Below, piece after piece: positions 1 to 21,303 of a stretch of 64,000 nucleotides of DNA. Each line of letters opens with the position of its first letter. Position 1 is the stretch's first letter. Origin of the DNA: Xestospongia bergquistia (Eukaryota > Porifera > Demospongiae > Haplosclerida > Petrosiidae); assembly GCA_963965975.1 (NCBI GenBank), contig OZ014416.1, positions 7,750,001 to 7,814,000 on the forward strand, read 5' to 3'. A program made the translations under genes and the position numbers. The notes under the pieces were generated by a model, which did not search any database, was not told the origin of the DNA, and saw only the letters and a program-made list of their open reading frames with translations.

Positions 1-101
1 GTCCGTAGCAAGCTATTTTTAGTTGGTCAGGCCAGGAAGTGGGTGTAACCAATTAAACACACCCTATTGACACACCCAATTTTTATTTGGTTTACTTTTT
101 C

Positions 102-383
102 TCAATATTTTGCAAAGATGCTACTATAATGTTCGGAGTTACTAATAAATTTATTTACTATGACTTTTGTATCAAGTAAATCAGTTCTATCCTTATGTAC
201 GTGTAAGATCATCAAGTAATTTAGGTGCTCTTGTGTCATAGTTGAGCTAAGGTAGGTTTTAACACGTCTTAATGTGCTGAATGATCTTTCCAATGATGGA
301 TTGGTAGCTGGCATCACTAACAGTAGTTGCATTAGGGCACTGTACTTGTGAAATAAAAGAAAGCTAGCCAGAAGAGAGAGATG
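102..383 (-). mobile_element. hAT-family transposase remnant (C-terminal dimerisation region)
   Basis: The minus strand is open from about 383 to the stop at 102-104. It encodes a peptide with the typical end of hAT transposases and domesticated hAT proteins: a MPATN-x(4)-RSFS-x-LRR-x-KTYLSSTM core followed by LNYLMILHVHKD. This C-terminal segment mediates dimerisation in the family. No catalytic RNase H-like part is visible because an in-frame stop lies just upstream at 384-386, so this is a fossil fragment. It lies upstream of the first visible HACL1 exon and so probably within an intron of that gene. Terminal repeats were not found. Confidence 0.85.
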
Positions 384-551
384 CTAAGTAATCTTGATGT
401 TGAATATTGTGATGGTTTTGTTATCTTTGAAATTAGTCTCCTACTGCCCTGCATGTATACATTTTTATACAATGTGTATTACTTTGTATTAAAATCCTTG
501 TCATTGTAGCCACACCTATTTCATCAACTTTTACTCTCTCTTATTTTATAG

Positions 552-9170
<8,619 letters not shown>

Positions 9171-11513
9171 TGTGTGAGAAAAGTATTAATTAAATGTATT
9201 TTATGAACATTTTTGAAATATTTTAAAATGAAGTTATATTTAATTTATTAAGAGTGGAAAAAGATTTTTTTTGAATATAAATTTTTTTTCAATTTTTGTA
9301 AATATTTTGTGACTATTGTAATATGGGGGTTTGGGAAAATAGCCTTCCTTGCTTCCGACCACCCCTTCCTGCTGGCTCAGTAGATTTGCCAGTCTTCCCA
9401 CAAACAGTTGAATAATAAGGAACAACATACAAACAATACATAATATAAATATATATAATACAAACAAACAACAGATGATATAATATTTTCCTATATATAG
9501 TTTTACTAATATTTATTTTTCCTTCCTATGTAATAATTTGATGACTTGTAAACAGAGCAATATTGTATAGCTAGTGTATCAACTAAATATCTATTAACTA
9601 ATGACTTAAACTATGAAAATAATTTGAAAGAAGTCATGAGATCAGCTCAAGGGACTGTTTGCATGGCAAACATTAGTATTATAGGTAATTTAGTAATACC
9701 CATATTTGGTATGACTATATACCTCATAGTAATACAGTAAAGCCTTTGAAAAATGTACAATATCTACTGTTCATTGCTCATGAAATGATATAATATACAA
9801 ACATGGTATCTATTTACAATATCCTATAACATGAAATGACATAATATACAAACATGGTATCTGTTTACAATTAATATCCTTTAACATGAAATGACACCTG
9901 GAAACAAATGGAATTTTTTTATGTACTTTGACCTTACAAACTACTTTAATGGCTTTACTGTATATCCCTTACGGTAGTACTTTGCTTACAGCTAACATTG
10001 GAATGATCAAAACACACATTGATTGCTGATTTGTGCTATATACTCACTTATTAAAGAAAACATTGGAGTAATTTAGTAATTTATAATTCAAAATTGAATA
10101 AGAAAAGGTTAATTTATAATAACAAAACAAAGTCAAAGCTAATGTCACCAGATTAGGATTAAGTGATGCTTTTACAAGTGATAACACTTGTATATAAAAT
10201 TGTATACATGTCATTTTTGCATGTCTATTCTTAACTAGACACCCTATATTGTATAATATAGACAGCAACACACCATGTCCTGTACACGTCCTGTTCTGTA
10301 TTTAGGTACAGAATTCAAGTAAAAAGTGATGAATTGGCATTATAATCTGATCACATGACTATTTTTATTAAATGTTTGTAAAGCATTTCATTAGAACGAT
10401 CTTTTACATTCATGTAATTACTTTGTTTACTAATACTCAGCAGATCCTCTACATACTTCACATTTCAAAGGAAGAAACTTTTTTGTATTCATGATGTTGA
10501 TTTGACTGTTACATTAAAATGTGATGATAATCCACGCACATACACATTCACACACTAATCTCTAAGACATTAACTATGCTCTCACAAATAGTAACCGTAT
10601 ATTTTTTCTTTTCTTTTCTTGCACGCTCTCTCTGTCTATTTTCTACTTTACCATGTTCTATACCACTCAGTACCTTGCATGGGTCTATGTTAATTGTTGT
10701 TTAGTTGAAAAAGATATTGTACTAACATCATGTTATAATCTGCTTTCAATTCCTTCAACTAATTTGGTTATCTCATGGACATTTTGGTTGCATGCATTCC
10801 TATAGCATTTATTTTTGATTACTATGGAATTAGGGATTTATATAGTGCATACAAGCAACGTCTATAGTAATGACATAACTGGGAATTTATGTGAGATGTG
10901 TAAATTCCATACTAACGGTATCATGTTGAAAGGTTAGACAAAATCTTCATAGTTCTAACAATTAGCTGTATAAACAGTCAATTATATACTATATTAATAA
11001 ACCTGCTAAATAATATTATATCTATCATTACATTGTATGTACTACTTAATGTACTACACAGTAATTACTAGTTAAAGTGTGATCAACAAGATATTTCATT
11101 AGTCACTAACTGTATTGACACTTTTGGGGTAAATCCCGGCATCATTATACTAATTATATTTATTATAGTTTATTCTATTAGAAAAGAAGTTCAATGGCAG
11201 ACAAAATTAAGAACAATCTTTAAAACTGAATTGATACCGATGTGTAAGACACTACTTTTAAGGACCACAAGTCACCCAGCAATGGCCAGGATTGATATAA
11301 CTGTGTACCTTGTCAGAATTGATTTTAAAGATTATAGTCAAGACTGTATCCGGAAGTGACGTCACAGCAATTAGTGTGACAAATAAAATGCCTTATTCCC
11401 ACTGAAAATCAATGATTATACAACTCACTTTAATATTAAGAAAAGCTCTACCACTCTTTCAAATATAATGTATACGTGTATATATTTATGTAATTGTTTA
11501 TGTAAGTCAAAAA
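9171..11513. other. Intergenic region, no gene recognised
   Basis: AT-rich sequence lies between the 3' ends of HACL1 (+) and the four-pass gene A (-). It is clearly alignable by eye to 16400-18630 in the second copy. One block is better conserved than its surroundings (about 10823-10925 versus 17955-18060) and stays open in both copies from ATGGAATTAGGG, encoding MELGIYIVHT-NNVYSNDITG-like peptides of 36 and 64 residues. That is not enough to call a gene. Confidence 0.5.
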
Positions 11514-12405
11514 TTAATTGTCAATATCAATATTGTTTACGAAGCGTGTCCATTGGTCACTTTCACGTGTCCCAATAACAGCAGTTATTATAGTGAAGAT
11601 AAAACTTCCAACAATTGTACTCACAGCAAGTGCAGCAAACACCTATAAAAGGAAAATTTTTTCTTGAAATACATGTAAATATATTCTCAGTAATTATTTA
11701 TTTTTATCTTGACAGATATTTGCAAGATAATGCAATGTCATATTCTTGTACACATATTCCCAATAAGCTTTTATGCATTAAAAAGTGGCTATTAAAAGTA
11801 TATAAACAATACTATCATAGTTCTCTCATTGTACTTACAGCAGATGCTGTGATTTCTTTGAGGTAGGAATAATCACAATCAAATCCGAGGTCACTTGTAA
11901 GTTGTTTTCTACATAAAATAGAAATGTAACTACTAGTATAGCACTGATAGTAATAAACTTACATTGTGTCACATGTCACTCCCCATCCAGAGCTAAGAAT
12001 AATTGCTGCAATTATAGTAAGCACTCCAGGGAACACCAGGACTATCAATTCAATAGTTAATACTACCTTATTGCTACAAAAGATAATAATATTTATAATG
12101 TTTACTTCATGAACTTACCTCATGAGTTTATTTACTAGTTTAATAACGCCCAATATCACCAATATAACAAGAGCTAAACCAGCCAAAATTTCACTAACGA
12201 TAGAAACGACACAAGGCGCATTACTGGGATTAGTATTGCTTTCACTTAAATACAAAATGCACACGAGGGAATCGGCCTCTGTATCTGCAATATTCGAACG
12301 AAAATATGCATCGCAAAAAAGCCCCAATGTTATCGCTAGAAAGACAACAGCTAAAGTGTTTAATGCTATAACAATTGTCTGCAAAATCGAACTGGTTTGA
12401 ACCAT
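11514..12405 (-). CDS. Four-pass membrane protein, copy A (MARVEL/tetraspan-like layout)
   Basis: Exons on the minus strand are 12405-12119, 12073-11963, 11908-11839 and 11642-11514, 597 nt in all for 198 residues. The protein begins MVQTSSILQTIVIALN. Four hydrophobic helices are visible: about residues 8-30, 66-90, 100-125 and a final one in exon 4. The loop between helices 1 and 2 has a cysteine pair (VCILYLSESN...PCVVSI). The loop between helices 3 and 4 has GWGVTCDT followed by FDCDYSYL, a second pair. Cysteine placement and topology recall MARVEL-type proteins (synaptogyrin/physin) or claudin-like tetraspans, but the claudin W-GLW-C-C signature is absent. Family assignment is inference; the gene model is well supported because five paralogues share every splice site. 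Copy A has a longer, different tail (GTRESDQWTRFVN). Confidence 0.8.
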
Positions 12406-13189
12406 ATTGTAATCGTCACAGACTCAATCCGCTACTGACAATAGAATCGTTGAAGGAGTAGCACGACGTTTGAAATTGGCCTCTTTTAACGTGTGCTTTT
12501 AACAATATTCATATCAATTAAATGCCACACCTACCCATGTGAAGATTTAGCTTAAAAGAGCTTTGTTATAAGGTAGGTTATTTTGCTGGTAGAATAAGTC
12601 AAAATATTGAGTTTTCTCAGTATCATCTCTGAGAAAGTTTCTAAACTCAATTATTATATGAATTCCCTGAAAATTATGTCTGCTTCTGCGTATAATTAGG
12701 TGCCTACTCGCCTCGAGTATATTTATTAACCCCTACTAACAAGCTGCGGTTTGTAAGTACACGCCATTGATGGTGTAGTTAAATTTACACAGCTTTTAAC
12801 CAGAGGTTATCCAATTTTCAACTCCTTTTAAGTTTTATTGCATTCTCTTATGTAAGCAGAAGTTACATGTTGTGGATTGATAGTCTTTAGGTAAGGATTA
12901 TTATTTGTTGTAACATAAAATGAGACAATGATATGTACTTTACATTAGTAATATGAAATTAACACATTGAAACAATTTTTTGACACAAGCAGACAACTAA
13001 CTATACTATTTAGTGTCACACTCACTATTACAGAATTGTCAAATGTAGTTATCAAGTATTGCATTTAGTTTTGGAATAATACATGTAAGGTATATCAAGA
13101 CTATCAACACTATTTGTCTGACTCTTGTCTACACACAGAACTTAATGCACAAAATAAATCTAAATTTATTAAAAATAATAACTTGTGTG

Positions 13190-13470
13190 TTGTCCAAACG
13201 ATCCCTCCTCACTCACCCACTGGGGCTTCCACTTAGGCTCCAGGATTCACTGCTACTGCTAGCTGGGACCGCCACTCCTAGTTGGCCTTACGAGTATGCT
13301 GGTAACCATCTCAGTGCATTGCAGAACGCTGGCCTACATACAACACACTGGCAACATGACTGTTTAAGTTTCTTTTTATATGTACGGCAGATTTTTTCTT
13401 CAACCTCTTGTGGTGCGGCACCTTGTACACTTATGAATCTCAATAATGGCAACTATGAGTATGATTACTA
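13190..13470 (-). repeat. GC-richer dispersed repeat, deleted copy
   Basis: This is the same sequence as 20440-20960 but lacks roughly 170-200 bp from the middle. It is recognisable by CACTTAGGCTCCAGGATTC, GCTAGCTGGGACCGCCAC and GTATGCTGGTAACCATCTC. It is markedly richer in GC than its surroundings. Confidence 0.75.
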
Positions 13471-14243
13471 GCATTGACAAAAAAAAAACCCTCAAAACTA
13501 AAGCTATACTTTTAATGGCCAAAAATAAAACTAGTCTTACTTAAGAAAACTAGAACAATACTATTAATTATAATAATTTTTTCATATTTTATAATTTTAT
13601 AGGGGCTTAAGGAATAAAAATCATTACTAAACATATTATCTTTTGTTCCTTCTATCTAAATTTATAACAGCTCTTTTAGTTCCTCGAGTGCTCCAGCTTT
13701 TGATAACTTTCTCCAGCTAATGGCTGTTGACTTATCTTGTCGTAGCTATATGATTAGCTAATTATATAGGGTCAACCTAAGACTGTCTATATAACAGTTA
13801 ATACAAAAATGGACGTTCATAATTTTACATCTCAATTTTATAAGAAGTGGTGGCATAACTTTAAGCTTTTTAAAAAAGTGCAATGTAAAATATAAACATC
13901 AAGAGAAACCAGGTAAATAATAAGTTATAAGCACAAAGTTAAAAGTACCAGTTAAACAGATTTTGGATATAATAAATCTATATTATCAGTCTCAACGAGA
14001 GACAGGGGTCAACTCTCTTCCGGAGGTGGAGATAAGGAAAGAAGTTAGGCTTCATTTTATCCCTCTTAGTTTTGCAGTAAGTGTAAGATCTTCACATTCT
14101 TCAGGTAGTTCTAATATTAACTTCTTAATTGTACACTGATCTTGTGAAGGGACAATGTCCTGTCCCTGATCTTAGTAGTTTGTTAATCCCTTTGCCGTTA
14201 TGATGTTCGTATATGCTTGAATGACCTGAAATCATTTTCTTCA

Positions 14244-14291
14244 GACTGACCATATAGTATACGCATATATGTGTATACTATATGATCAGTC
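14244..14291. repeat. 48 bp near-perfect palindrome
   Basis: The arms meet at position 14267/14268 with two mismatched pairs. The sequence centres on CATATATG, flanked by GTATAC. Confidence 0.8.
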
Positions 14292-14438
14292 ATAGTATTC
14301 ACCTCATCTGTTAGGTAGTCCATTGTAGTGAGACATACAATAGATGACATAAACAGTGGTTGTTTCTATTGCCTACAGTTTATATTATTTTTTATATTAT
14401 GTAATATTATTTTGTTATTTCTTTCTCTTATCTGACAG

Positions 14439-14727
14439 TTATCTGAGGTTCTATACAAACATTCCTGCTCAAGTGTGCCTCTAGAAAAAAATGGTGGCCT
14501 GATCTTAAGGAAAAAGTATGGGAATATACATTGGTAACTAAAGTAAGTTATTATGATATCCAAAAAAATAAAAGTACTAAATTCACATCAAAAATTGAAT
14601 ATGCCAATAAACTTTTTTAACTTCCAATGTATTGCAGTCTCTCAGTGAAGACAAACCACTTCCAATGAGTTTTTATTGTGTTTATAAAGAGGTGAGTATG
14701 TGTCTGTAAGTTCTCACATTATATTTA

Positions 14728-14824
<97 letters not shown>

Positions 14825-16400
14825 CTTAGATCACTGATATTCTACCACATAATGCTATTATCATTAATGAATGTGCTTCTACAATGACATATGTCGAACT
14901 GTATTACAAACATACTACCCTAGACATAGGTAACTTACATAATGGAAACCACTAGTTAGAAATTGAATAAATGATGCTATATGCTCTGTTCTCATTGAGA
15001 ATGACTTCAGTTTAGTAGAAATTCTAAGTCATCAACCTAATTTGTGCATAGAATGGTAGTTGCTAAGTTCTTTATGAGTCATATTGAAGCTTTTCATGTT
15101 TCTTTGTTGCTATCACTTCTTAATCTAGTCTACTTTTAAAAGTACAGATGTTTTGACTCTTTCTGTACTTTTCTGCTGAAACTAAGAACACTATTCACTT
15201 TATATAGGTTTTCAGATTTGCAATTTTTTTTAAATTGCTAGCACTCTAGTTTTTATAATAAAGTTTATAGACTTGCAAAGCCTTTTAAGTAATGCAAACC
15301 ATTAATTTTCTCTCTAGCTCATTCCTGGCCAGAGTTATAACAATGAGTTAGTATTCATTCTTAATGCAAACAGAGTATACAGTAACATTAATTTCTTAAT
15401 TACATGCAGCTAACTTAAATTCACTAAGTAGTTACATGTTAGGCTAAAACATTTTAAATGACGAAGTACAAGGACATGTCCATATATGGATGTGTAATGG
15501 TTGAATGGTTAGTCACTCATATCTAACATTGTGTGCGTACATTGTTTTCAATTCCTATAGGTGAGATGTTGGTACGTTTGGAACAATGAGTGCTGGGTGT
15601 GGCTTTGCTATTGCAGCTGCTATGTCAATGAAGCCACACCCATTATAACACCAAGATCAGAAAGATCACTAATATTCTGTATTCAAGGTGATAGTGCATT
15701 TGGATTTTCAGGAATGGAAGTGGAAACAGCAAGTCAGTTATTAGTACACATGGATGTCATGTGATTATCATGTGATCTAGGTTTAGGTATAAATTACTAA
15801 TTATATTTATCATTATGAACAACAGTAGTATCTATAAAGAAATTAATGTTGAGTCATGGTAAAGTATTAATAAGGATGGAAACCTTCCTCTGAGGTATAA
15901 TGGAACATATATGCATTTTATGTACACACTAAGCCCATAGAGATTATCTTATGATGTACATGTGCAGTATTTTATACACACACCTCAATAGTACAAGTGT
16001 AAGTTGCATTGCTTAATTGCCTCTGTATAAAAGCTATACTTTGGTGATTTCTCTCTCTCTCTCTCTCTCTCTACTACAATCAGCTCTAAAGACATTGACG
16101 AGTAATAAACAATTACCAGCTATTATAATGTCATTAATAATCCATCATCAGAGAGGAGACCACAGGTATAAGATAACTTGGTCATCATCTGATAATTTAA
16201 TTTTATTGAATGTTAGTACACATGTATATGAAGACTATGTATTGACTCTGCATAGTAATGTTGTACACATAATTTCTCTCTATATAATGTACTTATATAG
16301 GATGTAAATAATCTAAATATATTATAGACTACTTGTATCAATTATTAATTAACTCATTTATTGTAGGAATTTCCATGGCTGACCAAATCTAAACTGAGAA
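14439..16400 (+). pseudogene. HACL1 pseudogene (3' half, intron-containing duplicate)
   Basis: Counterparts of HACL1 exons 7-13 are visible at about 14439-14541, 14639-14692, 14830-14931, 15562-15745, about 15790-15895, 16072-16165 and 16367-16397. Lesions include a one-base deletion in the exon-7 counterpart (seven A's where eight are needed before TGGTGGCC) and loss of the ATGGACATAGG reading in the exon-9 counterpart (now ATGACATATG). Others are GCTGCTTTTGTC shortened to GCTGCTATGTC, and loss of most of the PPTSLFHSAQYNK region, including the start of exon 12. The final exon lost its stop (TCTAAACTGAGA in place of TCTAAATTGTAA). Introns are retained, so it arose by DNA duplication and not by retroposition. 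The N-terminal half was never copied. Confidence 0.9.
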
Positions 16401-18633
16401 AAGTATTAATTAAATGTATTTTATGAAATATTTTGTAATGAAGTTATATTTGATTTATTAAGCGTGGAAAAAGTACACTTGACATTTTTAAATATAAATT
16501 TGTTTTCAATTTTAGCAAATATTAATTTTTGTGACTACTGTAAGGTGGGGGGAACCTGGGAAATAGCCTCCCTCGCTTCCAACTACACCTTCTTACTGGG
16601 TCAGTAGACTTGCTAGTCTATCCCACAAACAACTGAATGATAGAGAATGATGGTATGATACAAACAAGTGACAGATGATATAATATTTTCCTATAGTTTT
16701 ACTAATATTTATTTTTCCTTCATATGTAATAATTTATGTACTTGTAAACAGAGCAATAATATATAGCTAGTGTATCGACTAAATATCTATTAACTAATGA
16801 CTTCAATTATGAAAATAATTCAAAAGGAGAAGTCGTATTAAATCATCTCAAGGGACTGTTTTCATCAAAGTAATGGAAACCTTTGTATCATAGGTAATTT
16901 AATAATACCCATATATAGTATGTATGGTATGACCACTTAGTACATATATTTATGTATCAACAAACCTTGCAATATAATATTTATATAGAAATAGTGCCAT
17001 TAGTCTGTTAATTAATAGAATAAAGCCTGTGAAAATGTATATCTGCTGTTTACAAGCCCATCAATCCTTGCCCACAAAATCACATAATACCCATATATGG
17101 TAAATGTTTACAAGTTCAATATCCTTTACCACAAATGACACCCACATAACAAATTAAGTTTATTCACAGTACTTTGACCATCTAAATCACTTTAATGGAT
17201 TTAATGTGTTTTCCCCTTATGTTAGTACTTTGCTTGTAAGTAATACAGCTAACATTTTAATGGTCTAAACACATATTGATTGCTGACTTGTGCTACTCAG
17301 TGTTAAAGTAAGCATTATTGAAGTGGTTTAGTCACTTAAACTTGTTAAAAAAACAAAGGTCAAAGCTAATGTCACCAGATTTAGGATTGATGCACCATAC
17401 AGTAACACATCATGTCCTGTATTGTAGGTACTGAATTCAAGTAAAAGTGATGGACAGCCATAATGATCAGATTAATAGACTATTTTTATTAAAAGTTTGT
17501 AAACATTTTATTAGAATGAAGATTGACATGTTATATTCATACAATTACTTTGTTTACTAATACTCATCAGACACTGTACATATTTCACATTTCAAAGGAA
17601 GATGCTTTTTGAATTTATATTGTTGATTTGACTGTTACGTTAAAGTGTGATGACACACACACACACACTAATCTTTAAGACGTTAACTAAGCTCCCCCAA
17701 ATACCCCCGGTAGTGACCATATGTTTTTTTCTTCTCTTCCTCTCTCTCTCTTTCTGTCTATTTTCTACTTTACCATGTTCTACACCATGTTGCATGTGTC
17801 TATGTTAATTGTTGTTTAGTTGAAAAAGATATTATGCTAACATCATGTTATAATCTGGTTCATTTGGTTCAACTAAGTTGGTTATTTCAACCAATTCATT
17901 GACATTTTAGTTGCATGCATTCCTACAATATTTATTTTTCATTACTAATACTATGGAATTAGGGATTTATATAGTGCATACAAACAACGTCTATAGTAAT
18001 GACATAACTGGGAATTTATGTGAGATGTGTGAATTCCATAGTAACTGCAATGTTCAAAGGTTAAAAACCTTCATAACTCTAACAACTAATTATATAAACA
18101 GTTAATTCCATAGTATATTAATAGTCATGTTAACTTTATATTAATATGTGTTTAGTATAGTTTTAAGCTGAGGATTTTACAGCTACAGCACAGCATAGAA
18201 TTTTCTTAATTTCTTGAGTAAAAATTCACAAATCTTCTTGATATATCTGTCATCACACTGTACATATGTACTAGTTAATGTACCATACTGTATGTACTAG
18301 TTAAAGTATGACCAGCAATTTGTCTCATTAGTCACTAACTGTGATGCCAATTTTGGGGTAAATCCCTACATCATCACATACTAATTATATTTATTATAGT
18401 TTATTCTGTTAGAAAAGTTCAATGACAGACAAGTTAAGAACAGTCTTCTAGAGCTGAATCGATAGTTATGTATGACACTGCTTTTAAGGACCACAAGTGA
18501 CTCAGTAATGGCCAGGATTTATTGCTTCGTATATCATGAAAATCAGTGAACATACAACTCGCTTTAATAATAAGAAAAACTCAACTATTTTTTCAATATA
18601 TAATTATGTAAAGTCAAAAGTTATTTATCAGCA
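16401..18633. other. Intergenic region, duplicate of 9171-11513
   Basis: Parallel to copy A throughout. I see no gene. A CA run lies near 17657 and short CT runs near 17740. Confidence 0.5.
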
Positions 18634-19573
18634 TTAATATTTGTTTGTGAAGCGTGTCCACTGGTTACTTTCACGTGATCCAACCACAGCAGTCACTATA
18701 GTGAAGATAAAGCTTCCAACAATTGCAGCAACAGCTAATCCAGCAAACACCTTTAAAAGAAAAATTTTGTTTAAAATACAAGCAAATATAACTTCAATAA
18801 TTATTTATTTTTATCATCTCGTCAAAATAAAACATTCTGTTAAATTTATTTCCATTATTTGTATTTATATAAGATTGACAGATATTTACTAGATAATGTG
18901 AGGAAAAGCTTGTACGTGTATGCCTAAACTTTTTATGCATTAAAAAGTAGCTATTAAAAGTACATACATAAACAGTTCTCTCATGTACTTACAGCAGATG
19001 CTGTGATTTCTTTGAGGTAGGAATAATCACAATCAAATCCGAGGTTACTTGTAAGTTGTTTTCTACATAAAATAGAAATGTAACTACTAGTATAGCACTG
19101 ATAGTAATAAACTTACATTGTCTCACAAGTCACTCCCCATCCAGAGCTAAGAAGAATTGCTCCTATTGTAGCAAACACTCCAGAGAAAACCAAGACTAAT
19201 ATTTCTGTAGTTAATACAGTTTTACTACTATAAAAGATAATAATGTTAAATATTTATAAGTGTTTTATTTTATGTTATAAACTTACCTCATGAGTATATT
19301 TACTAGTTTAAGAACACTTAATATCAACAAAATAATCAGACCTGCACCAGCCAAAAATTCACCGATGATAGAAATGACACATGGAGCATCACTGGGTGTA
19401 GGATTGCTTTCACTGAGGTATAAAATGCACACTTGGGAATTGTCCTCTGTAACTGCAGAATTCAAACGAAAATATGCATCGCAAAAAAGCCCCAATGTTA
19501 TCGCTAGAAAGATAACAGCTAAAATGTTTAATGCTATAACAATTGTCTGCAAAATTGATCTGGTTTGAACCAT
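18634..19573 (-). CDS. Four-pass membrane protein, copy B
   Basis: Exons are 19573-19287, 19227-19117, 19062-18993 and 18750-18634, 585 nt for 194 residues. The splice sites are the same as in copy A, with which it arose by the ~7 kb duplication. It begins MVQTRSILQTIVIALNILAV and keeps four hydrophobic helices, the VCILYLSESN...CVISI loop and GWGVTCET. The C-terminus differs from copy A (RESNQWTRFTNKY). There is no lesion in the frame, in contrast to the neighbouring dead HACL1, so this copy is probably still under constraint. Function unknown; membrane location is inferred from hydrophobicity. Confidence 0.8.
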
Positions 19574-19906
19574 GTTGTAATCGTCACCGAGTCAATCCGT
19601 TACTGACAACAGAATCGTTGAAGGAGTAGCACGACGATCGGGCTCTTTTAACATATGCTTTAACAATATTCATAACAATTAAATGCCACACCTACTCTTT
19701 GACTTGTGTTCCCACGTGTTTAAGGCTTAAAAGAAGTTTGTTATAAGGTAGGTTATTTGGCTGCTAGTTTAAGTCAAAAATGTTGAGTTTTCTCAATGTC
19801 ATCTCTGAGAAAGTTGCTAGACTCAATTATTCCAATAGCTGTTGTGTGTATGATCTAATCAAATAGAATGACACTGATTATACTTGCCCATACATAGAAT
19901 CACATG

Positions 19907-19908
<2 letters not shown>

Positions 19909-19942
<34 letters not shown>

Positions 19943-19994
19943 TTCTAAATTTTTTTTCCACAATATATATATATTGTGGAAAAAACATTTAGAA
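19909..19994. repeat. TA microsatellite followed by a 52 bp palindrome
   Basis: A (TA)n tract ends at about 19940. The palindrome 19943-19994 folds on TTCTAAAT...CCACAATATA with one mismatched pair, and would extrude a 26 bp hairpin stem. Confidence 0.8.
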
Positions 19995-20439
19995 AAATAC
20001 ACTGGTACTAGAAATAGACAAATAAGGACAAAGACAAGGTTATCCTAGCTGGAGCATTACCACTCACTTCAAACTATTAGACACTTTATATCCATCAACC
20101 TATTTTTATAGTTCTTTTTATTAGTGCTAAATTATAACAGAGCCTAGAGAAAATCTACTTGACTCTAGTATTGTTCAAAAGGATGCTCAGTCTCATCAGC
20201 TATAGCAATGGTGATATGTATAGTTATAGTAATAGTGCCAGCAGCTATATACCAAGCAAGGAGGTACTCAAATTTTTAAATAATTACCATTTTAACCATA
20301 ACTAATATTTGTAATATCATGTCTTAATTTTTTAAAGATATTGTCAATACGAAAATTTGAATACATCTAAATACCAACATTCCTTCCCAGTGGTTATTTA
20401 GATTTCATTAAAAAGTTAAGATTTATAAAAAAAAAACAT

Positions 20440-20960
20440 GTTGTGTTGCCCAAACGATTCCTACTCGCTCACCCACTCAGGCTTCCACTTAGGCTCCAGG
20501 ATTCCCTGCTATTGCTAGCTGGGACCGCCACCTGGCTTGGTAACCCTCGTCTTCGCGAGGTAATCCTGGCTGGAGCATCGCCCTAACTTAAAACCAGCCG
20601 TACGGGATTCCAGCTCTTAGGGAATGTCGCATTCAGGAACCGGGAACCACAAATACACCAGCCTCATCTCGTTTAAAGGGAGACTACCAGCCCTATCCTA
20701 GTCGGCCTTTCGGATACTCCGTAGAGTATGCTGGTAACCATCTCAGAGGTCTGATGCATTGCAGAACGCTGGCCCACAACACAACCTATCCAAGATTGTT
20801 TTCGTTTCCTTTTATATGTACTACAAATTTTGTCTTCATGCTCTTGTGGGGCGCAACCATGTCGGTTATGAATCTCATTAACGGTAACTATGAATATGTT
20901 TAATGGCAGTCTGCGATAGCACTGACGAAGTAAAAAGCCTATTAAAATAACTAAAACCAA
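20440..20960 (-). repeat. GC-richer dispersed repeat, longer copy
   Basis: About 520 bp of sequence unlike its AT-rich surroundings. It contains CTTCGCGAGGTAATCC and CCGTACGGGATTCCAGCTC. An open frame on the minus strand (20960-20673, 95 codons) is partly shared with the shorter copy at 13190-13470 but is not conserved through it. It could be a transcribed repeat, an old gene fragment or a SINE-like unit. I cannot decide, and no tRNA-type promoter boxes were confirmed. Confidence 0.55.
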
Positions 20961-21303
20961 ATACTTTTAGTTAAAGTTAAATACTTTAAGTCACTCATGA
21001 GCAACTAGAAACCTATAGCTTCACAAGCAACTACATAATGGTTATTGAATCGTCATACCGAAAATTTGTTTTATTTTAAGAGTTTTGGAGGGACACATCT
21101 ACAATATCCAATATTCACTATCAACAATGGGACACAGCTTAATGTAATACAAGTTTCATCTTGCATACAAAATCAAAAGTCAACAGAAAACTGCTGATAG
21201 TTAGTAAAATATAAAACGTTTTATATTTAATATCAATTAAACTTTGTACTATTAATAAAATTTAATAATAATTAACAAATAGTAATATTGGAATTAGCGC
21301 CAT

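Larger units (their letters stand above)
12406..14438. other. Intergenic region with repeat and possible coding relics
   Basis: This stretch holds the upstream flank of four-pass gene A, a GC-richer repeat (13190-13470), a palindrome (14244-14291) and two short minus-strand relics. The first relic (13740-13664) reads STAISWRKLSKAGALEELKE before a stop. The second (14180-14055) reads DQCTIKKLILELPEECEDLT and ends in TAKLRGIK-stop. Both look like last exons of lost genes, but I cannot name them. Confidence 0.45.
14400..20960. repeat. Segmental duplication, copy B
   Basis: This is the second copy of 6700-13470, containing the HACL1 pseudogene, matching intergenic sequence, the intact four-pass gene B, and the full-length form of the GC-richer repeat. 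Numerous substitutions and indels show the duplication is old compared with the 2.65 kb arrestin duplication further on. Confidence 0.85.

Noticed and set aside
12122-12400. Plus-strand frames opposite exon 1 of four-pass genes A and B (also 19290-19568)
   Set aside because: They are antisense shadows: the minus-strand exons have paralogues with shared splice sites and hydrophobic helices, while the plus-strand peptides have no pattern.
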